Origin: Pyxidicoccus trucidator
Lineage (GTDB): Bacteria > Myxococcota > Myxococcia > Myxococcales > Myxococcaceae
DNA length: 64,000 nucleotides
Assembly (NCBI RefSeq): GCF_010894435.1
Contig: NZ_JAAIXZ010000003.1
Location: 248,001-312,000 of the forward strand
Reading direction: 5' to 3'
Shown here: positions 59,389-64,000 of the stretch, piece by piece
How positions within the stretch are numbered: the stretch's first letter is position 1
Layout of the letters: every line of letters starts with the position of its first letter
Translations under genes and position numbers: made by a program
The notes under the pieces: generated by a model
Database searches by the model: none
Told to the model about the DNA's origin: nothing
What the model saw: the letters and a program-made list of their open reading frames with translations, nothing else

Positions 59389-60174
59389 ATGCCCACGACT
59401 TCCGCGTCTGACGGGACTTCGCTTCACTACCGCGTTCTTGGTGATGGGCCGCGCACCGTGGTGCTGGTGCACGGGTGGATGGTGTCCGGAGCGGTATGGA
59501 ACTGGATGCTGGAGCGGATGGACCTGACGGGGCTTCGGCTGATTGTCCCGGACGGCCGTGGCACGGGCCAGTCGGGGAAGCCGACCGGGGGCTACACGCT
59601 GGAGGGGCTCGCGCAGGACGTGCTCGCGGTGGCGGACGCGGCCGGGGCGCAGCGCTTCACGATCGTGGGCCACAGCATGGGCGGCCAGCTGGCGCAGTGG
59701 GTGGCGGCGCAGGTGCCCTCGCGCGTGGACGCGGTGATGCTCGTGAATCCGGTGCCTGCGGCGGGCCTGCCGCTGCCTCCGGACGCGGCGGGGCTGTTCC
59801 GCACCTCGGCGGGCAGCCGCGAGAAGCAGTCCACCATCATGAACCTGTCCTGCAAGCTGCTCGGCACCGACGTGCTGGAGACGCTGCTGAAGGACACGGC
59901 GAACACCTCCGCTCCGGCGATTGAGAACATCTTCGACGCGTGGACCAAGGGCGGCTTCGCCGACAAGCTCTCCGCGATTACGGCGCCCACGCTGGTGCTG
60001 GCGACGGATGACGCCTTCCTGCCGCCCGCGTTCCTGCGTGACGCCGTGGTGAACCCCATCCGCCGCGCGCGCCTGGCGTACCTGCCAGGCCCGGGGCACT
60101 ACCCGCAGGTCGAGCGCCCGGTGGAGCTGGCGGCGGTATTGACCGCCTTCCTCTCCGGCTCCGCGCCGGCGTAG
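59389..60174 (+). CDS. Alpha/beta-fold hydrolase
   Basis: This is a 261-residue hydrolase. LVHGWMVSGAVW forms the oxyanion region, VGHSMGGQLAQW carries the nucleophile Ser96, LVLATDDAFLPP carries the acid Asp and PGPGHYPQVERP carries the His. GAGGAGG lies just before ATG 59389, an ideal site. An esterase- or lactonase-type activity is likely; the substrate is unknown. It is 32 bp upstream of the 144-residue gene and probably co-transcribed with it. Confidence 0.9.
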   Translation: MPTTSASDGTSLHYRVLGDGPRTVVLVHGWMVSGAVWNWMLERMDLTGLRLIVPDGRGTGQSGKPTGGYTLEGLAQDVLAVADAAGAQRFTIVGHSMGGQLAQWVAAQVPSRVDAVMLVNPVPAAGLPLPPDAAGLFRTSAGSREKQSTIMNLSCKLLGTDVLETLLKDTANTSAPAIENIFDAWTKGGFADKLSAITAPTLVLATDDAFLPPAFLRDAVVNPIRRARLAYLPGPGHYPQVERPVELAAVLTAFLSGSAPA

Positions 60175-60206
60175 CGACATCCACGGCACCCAGGGAGGCA
60201 GTACCC

Positions 60207-60641
60207 ATGGCCTGGAGCATGAGCTTCGACTACGACGTGCCGAACGACGTCGTCACCGCCAACTTCACCGACTGCCTGCTCACGAATGAGGCGGACGTCA
60301 TGCGCTGGCGGCGCGAGGTGGAGGAGCACCTCTCCAAGTACCCTGGGAAGGTGGACCTCCTCATCAACCTGGACGGGCTGGTGGTGAAGTTCACCGCCGG
60401 CCGCATCTTCGGCAAGGAGCGCCGCGAGGTGCTGGAGCGCTACACGCACCGCTCGTACCGCTTCGGCGGGGACGAGATGACGCGCATGTTCGTCCTCACC
60501 AGCGGGGCCATCAACGGCGCGGCGGTGAACCACTACTCCACGCGCGACGAGGCCCTGGCCGCGCTCAAGTCCGAGCGCGAGGCGCTGCGCAAGCGGGGCT
60601 TTTCGCCCTTCGGTGGCAGCTTCGCCGGCAGCAAGGCGTGA
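60207..60641 (+). CDS. SpoIIAA/STAS-like small protein
   Basis: The 144-residue protein has alternating strands and helices (VDLLINLDGLVVKFTAGRIF, MTRMFVLTSGAINGAAVNHY) resembling the SpoIIAA-like fold found in small cytoplasmic regulatory proteins. It has no membrane segment. GGGAGG precedes the ATG by eight bases. It follows the hydrolase closely. The identification is tentative. Confidence 0.5.
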   Translation: MAWSMSFDYDVPNDVVTANFTDCLLTNEADVMRWRREVEEHLSKYPGKVDLLINLDGLVVKFTAGRIFGKERREVLERYTHRSYRFGGDEMTRMFVLTSGAINGAAVNHYSTRDEALAALKSEREALRKRGFSPFGGSFAGSKA

Positions 60642-60648
60642 GCGGGCG

Positions 60649-61362
60649 CTAGACGCCCGCGTACCACTCGTAGCCGCGGTCCTCCCAGTAGCCGCCGGTG
60701 GGCTCGGGCAGGAAGCTGACCTCGGTGAGGTACTTCACCATCTTGTAGCCGAGCTTCACCCCCGAGTAGAGGCGCAGCGGCGCGCCGTGCCCGGGTGACA
60801 GCGGCTGCCCGTTCATCCCGTAGGCCAGAATCGTCTGCGCGTGGAAGGCGCTCGGCCTGTCCCAGGACGAGAAGTAGTCCGAGTCGAACGAGCGGAACTC
60901 CACGTAGCCGGCGCGAGGGTCCGCGCCCACGTGCTCGGCCACGTCACGCAGCCGCACGCCGTGCCAGGACGCCACCGCGCTCCAGCCCTCCACGCAGTGG
61001 TGGCGGATGCGGTACTCCGTGCGAGGCAGCCGCTGGAGCTCCTCCAGTGACAGCAGGCCAGGGCGCTGCACCAGACCGCCGACTTTCAGCGCCCAACCCT
61101 CGGGCGCGAGCGGCATGGCGTCGGAGATGAAGTACCTCGGGAAGTGTCCGGCCGGGGTGTCCTCCGAGGGGGGCAGCTCCGGTGCGAGCTGATCCGCGTC
61201 GAAGAGGGCGGACTGGAAGCGCGCGTTGAAGCGCTCCATGCCGCCGAGGAAGCCGGTGCGGGGGCGGCTGCTGTCGCACGCGCTGGTGGTGAGCGCGGCG
61301 GCGCCGAGCAGGGCGGTGCGGCGGGTGAGGAGCCGGCCCGAGGGGCGGAGGAGTCTAGGCAT
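60649..61362 (-). CDS. Molybdopterin-dependent oxidoreductase (sulfite-oxidase/MsrP fold)
   Basis: The 237-residue protein has a twin-arginine-like signal RLLTRRTALLGAAALTTSAC, with the lipobox-like Cys29. The Mo-ligating Cys123 lies in IRHHCVEGWSAVASWHGVRL, and FRSFDSDYFSSWD and MNGQPLSPGHGAPLRLYSG are the typical substrate-side blocks. It is shorter than MsrP (about 330). It should be a periplasmic oxidoreductase, perhaps reducing an oxidised or sulfoxide substrate. It overlaps the cytochrome b gene by eight bases; that protein supplies electrons. Confidence 0.88.
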   Translation of the reverse strand: MPRLLRPSGRLLTRRTALLGAAALTTSACDSSRPRTGFLGGMERFNARFQSALFDADQLAPELPPSEDTPAGHFPRYFISDAMPLAPEGWALKVGGLVQRPGLLSLEELQRLPRTEYRIRHHCVEGWSAVASWHGVRLRDVAEHVGADPRAGYVEFRSFDSDYFSSWDRPSAFHAQTILAYGMNGQPLSPGHGAPLRLYSGVKLGYKMVKYLTEVSFLPEPTGGYWEDRGYEWYAGV

Positions 61363-62014
61363 CCGGCTTCCTCCCGCCCGTCACCATCTCCCCCAGCGTG
61401 CGCGGGTGGAGGAGGACGAGGGCGAGGTGGCCGACGGTGAAGAGGGTGAAGGCCGCCAGCACGAGGAGGTGGAGGGCGCGCGCGGCGTCGTAGCCACCGA
61501 GCAGCCCGGCGAGCACCTGGAGCTGCACGGGCTTGTAGAGCGCGAGCCCGGAGAGGACGGAGAGGATGCCCAGCGCGAGCGAGCCCGTGTACGCGAGCCG
61601 CTGCAGGCCGTTGTAGAGGCCCTGCTCGGGCGCGTGCTTCCGCAGGCGGACGTACCAGGCGAGCGTGTCCAGCGCGTTGCGCGTGTCGCGGCGGGGGAGG
61701 AAGAGGCGGCGGCGCCACTCTCCGCTGAAGGCGAGGTAGAGCAGGTACGCCACGCCGTTGAGGGTGAGGAACCAGGCGAAGGCGAAGTGCCAGTGGCGGG
61801 CACCGGCGAGCCAGTCTCCCAGCCGCGTCCAGTCGGGCGGAGGCGCGCCCTGGAAGGGATACCAGCCATACGGCCGGCCCTGGCTGCCGAGCTTGGGATA
61901 CGCGGCGAGAATCTGCAGGCCGCTGGCCGCCATGATGACCAGCAGCGGCACGTTGAGCCAGTGGGCCACGCGGATGGGCCACGGCTGGGGCCGACGATGT
62001 TCGAGGGCGCGCAC
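61355..62014 (-). CDS. Cytochrome b561-type membrane subunit
   Basis: In this 219-residue protein, four to five membrane helices carry likely haem-b His residues: RVAHWLNVPLLVIMAASGLQ, GARHWHFAFAWFLTLNGVAY, ARALHLLVLAAFTLFTVGHL. It is the electron carrier from quinol to the Mo enzyme encoded 8 bp into its 3' end. The GTG start at 62014 gives a short cytoplasmic lead (VRALEHRRPQPWPI); the ribosome-binding site is poor. Confidence 0.85.
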   Translation of the reverse strand: MRALEHRRPQPWPIRVAHWLNVPLLVIMAASGLQILAAYPKLGSQGRPYGWYPFQGAPPPDWTRLGDWLAGARHWHFAFAWFLTLNGVAYLLYLAFSGEWRRRLFLPRRDTRNALDTLAWYVRLRKHAPEQGLYNGLQRLAYTGSLALGILSVLSGLALYKPVQLQVLAGLLGGYDAARALHLLVLAAFTLFTVGHLALVLLHPRTLGEMVTGGRKPDA

Positions 62015-62254
62015 GGCCGCACACGAGAGCACCGGAGACGTCAGCGCATCGCGGCTGGACCTCGGTGGGGGAGGGCCTCGCCCGCTAGCGGACGTCGCGA
62101 GGCCGCGAGCGTCGTGCACTCGACGGAGCACTGCCCCGGAGGGCGGCACGCGGAGGGCAAGCTGGCGCACCCTGGAAGGAGGGCGGTTCCTTGGGAGGGT
62201 GCGACCTTGCCGGTATCGTGTCGGGACTCGGCCCCGCCTGGAGGATTTTTGGAC

Positions 62255-64000
62255 ATGCATCGAGCGGACACGACGCGCCTGGCCCTGCTGGTAGGAGCGC
62301 TGGTGCTGGCCACGACGACGGGCTGCAGCCTGGAGGAAGCGCCGGGCGTCAACCTGGAGCCCTCCACTTCGGCGCGGGTGATGGTGGCGCTGCCTCGCTC
62401 GCTGCCCGCGACGGTGACGCGCGTGGTGGCGACGGCCACGCCCTCCGGTGGCGGCGGCGTCAGCCAGGAACTGGCCGGTGAGGGCACGCGGTGGCGGGGC
62501 CTGGTGCGCGGGCTCTCCGCGGGCTCGGGCGCGACGGTGGAGGCGACGGCGTTCGATGCCCAGGGCGCCGTCGTGGCGCAGGCCCAGGTGTCGGGTGTGG
62601 CGCTGACGCGGCACCGCGCGGGGCTGCTCGTCCTGGTGCCCCAGGTGCCGTTGCCGGGTGTGCCCCTGGGCAACGTGGCGCCGCACATCGACGCGGTGAT
62701 GGCCCCGGCGCCGAGCGCGCGGCCGAGAGCGTCGATGGAGCTGCGCGCCGTCGCGCACGACGCGAACCCGGCCGACGTGCTGACGTACGAGTGGCGTTCC
62801 ACGGGTGGCAGCTTCTCCAACGCCACGTCTCCCTCGCCGGTGTGGACGGCGCCGGAGGAGCCGGGCGAGGTCCTGATGACGCTCCAGGTGACGGACTCGC
62901 GCGGCGCGGCGGCCACGCTGGACTTCGCGGTGGGGGTGGGCACGCTCTCCGCGGAGTCGGTGGACGGGCCGGCGTCGTTCAACCGGTGGCCCGCGCTGGC
63001 GGAGCTTGCGGCGCAGCCCTCGACGGAGGTGAGCGAGGGCAGCCCGGTGGCGCTCCAGGCGGCGGCCGTGGACGAGGACGGGGACTCGCTGGTGTATGCG
63101 TGGACGGCCACGTGCGAGGGCACCTTCGACGATGCGACAGCGCCCCAGGCGAGCTTCACGCCCACCGCGCTTCCCGAGGCGGCGTGCAACAACTGCCGGT
63201 TGGCCCTGAAGGTGCGGGACGACTTCGGCGGCGAGCGCGAGGGCGTGGTGGAGCTGTGCGTGGTGCGCAAGCTGCCGCCGGTCATCGTGTCCACGTCGCA
63301 GTCCTCGCCCGGGGCCCTGGCGGGAGACCTGGTGCGGCTGGTGGCCACGGCGGAGGACCCGCAGCAGGAGCCGCTCACCTTCACGTGGACGACGAACACG
63401 GGGCTGCTCGGCGCGCCGGAGAAGTCCGGTGGCACGGGTGAAGTGGACTGGGTTTCGCTGTCGTGCCTTCCCACGGACGTGGTGCCCACGGTGCAGCTCA
63501 CCGTCACCAACACGTCGGGGCTGAGTGACTCGCACACCTTCACGGTGGAGTGGAGCGGCGGGCGGTGCGGGCTGCACCCGCCGTGCTCGCTCTCGCTGGA
63601 GGGCACGACGGTGACGCTCCAGGCGGACTGCACCACGGAGGGCACGGTGTTCATCCCGGACGGGTACACGTTCGACGGAGCGGGGCGCCTGCTCACGGCG
63701 GTGGACCCGGAAGGAGGCCGCTTCCTGGGCGCGGTGCTGCGCAACCGGGGCACGACGGCGGACGTGCGCGACGTGAGGGTGGAGGGGCGCGGGCTGTCGG
63801 AGGCGCGGTGTGACGCGGGCGCCGACGCGCTGAGCGGCATCCGGCTGGAGGGGGCGAGCGGCTCCATCGTCGACAGCGAGGTGGTGGACCTGCACCAGAA
63901 GGCGGGCGCGGGCGGATGCCAGGAGGGCACGGCCATCGAGGTGCGCAACGCGACGGATGCGGCGGCGCAGGTGCACGTGGACGTGCTGCGCAACCGGGTG
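62255..64000 (+). CDS. Large surface lipoprotein with Ig/PKD-like domains (3' end cut)
   Basis: At least 582 residues long and runs past the window end. The signal peptide ends ALVLATTTGC, a good lipobox (Cys24). After a leader region come repeated Ig/cadherin-like units, for example AHDANPADVLTYEWRSTGGS, AVDEDGDSLVYAWTATCEG and AEDPQQEPLTFTWTTNTG. A right-handed beta-helix-like part begins near IPDGYTFDGAGRLL. GGAGG lies about 11 bases before the ATG. It is probably an outer-membrane adhesin or sensor. Confidence 0.85.
   Translation, partial: MHRADTTRLALLVGALVLATTTGCSLEEAPGVNLEPSTSARVMVALPRSLPATVTRVVATATPSGGGGVSQELAGEGTRWRGLVRGLSAGSGATVEATAFDAQGAVVAQAQVSGVALTRHRAGLLVLVPQVPLPGVPLGNVAPHIDAVMAPAPSARPRASMELRAVAHDANPADVLTYEWRSTGGSFSNATSPSPVWTAPEEPGEVLMTLQVTDSRGAAATLDFAVGVGTLSAESVDGPASFNRWPALAELAAQPSTEVSEGSPVALQAAAVDEDGDSLVYAWTATCEGTFDDATAPQASFTPTALPEAACNNCRLALKVRDDFGGEREGVVELCVVRKLPPVIVSTSQSSPGALAGDLVRLVATAEDPQQEPLTFTWTTNTGLLGAPEKSGGTGEVDWVSLSCLPTDVVPTVQLTVTNTSGLSDSHTFTVEWSGGRCGLHPPCSLSLEGTTVTLQADCTTEGTVFIPDGYTFDGAGRLLTAVDPEGGRFLGAVLRNRGTTADVRDVRVEGRGLSEARCDAGADALSGIRLEGASGSIVDSEVVDLHQKAGAGGCQEGTAIEVRNATDAAAQVHVDVLRNRV

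Noticed and set aside
1..64000. tRNA, rRNA or prophage genes
   Set aside because: No tRNA-like T-arm or rRNA sequence, integrase, terminase or capsid-like protein was recognised anywhere in the window.

Overview
The window is high-GC bacterial DNA that looks like a fruiting myxobacterium (Myxococcaceae, close to Myxococcus, Corallococcus or Pyxidicoccus). The grounds are a Hanks-type Ser/Thr kinase with an HRDVS catalytic loop, many lipoproteins, long Cys-rich and carboxypeptidase-regulatory-like (CarbReg) surface proteins, a secreted hydrolase ending in a MYXO-CTERM-like sorting tail, and very strong G/C third-position bias. I found no rRNA, tRNA or CRISPR array.

Region 1 (1-10740) is almost entirely minus strand. 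It runs from a LysR regulator through a PlsC-type acyltransferase, a ten-repeat CarbReg protein, a scramblase-like protein, a large helical-repeat protein, a JmjC/cupin oxygenase and a small protein with three GGGH-type motifs, to a kinase cut by the window edge. Region 2 (10838-17172) holds a metallo-beta-lactamase-fold protein divergent from the LysR gene, a lipoprotein plus Cys-rich protein pair, a ParB-like protein, a GNAT/cyclic-nucleotide-binding fusion, and an ArsR/SRPBCC-cupin pair with a clear operator palindrome. Region 3 (17232-26676) has a second CarbReg gene, a repeat-filled intergenic stretch with a 55-bp palindrome, a YhaO/YhaN-type nuclease-ATPase pair, and a graveyard of gene remnants (a CarbReg fragment and an IS91-type transposase fragment).

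Region 4 (26677-32589) contains an acyl-CoA dehydrogenase / APH kinase / DUF6285 operon, an OmpA tail remnant, a CocE-type hydrolase and an NlpC/P60 hydrolase. Region 5 (32613-42448) is a tandem array of three CarbReg genes with long near-identical tracts, evidence of recent duplication and conversion. Region 6 (42644-47306) has a class V aminotransferase followed by a lower-GC three-gene cassette (nitrilase-fold protein, winged-helix protein, PRPP-binding phosphoribosyltransferase) flanked by 22-bp near-identical direct repeats. This is my best candidate for an undescribed system.

Region 7 (47824-52031) is a five-gene minus-strand operon in which every junction is a 4-bp ATGA overlap: degenerate DyP-like protein, small unknown protein, membrane histidine kinase, isoprenoid-synthase-like protein and SAM methyltransferase. 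This is the second candidate system, possibly linking sensing to a methylated isoprenoid. Region 8 (52301-64000) has an RhtA-like exporter, an array of eight ~65-bp repeats each carrying an imperfect palindrome, a di-haem cytochrome c peroxidase lipoprotein, a secreted CBM9-like protein, a ferritin-like protein, a methyltransferase, an alpha/beta hydrolase, a molybdopterin oxidoreductase with its cytochrome b partner, and a large surface lipoprotein running off the end.

All functional calls rest on motifs read by eye. No alignment or database search was run.
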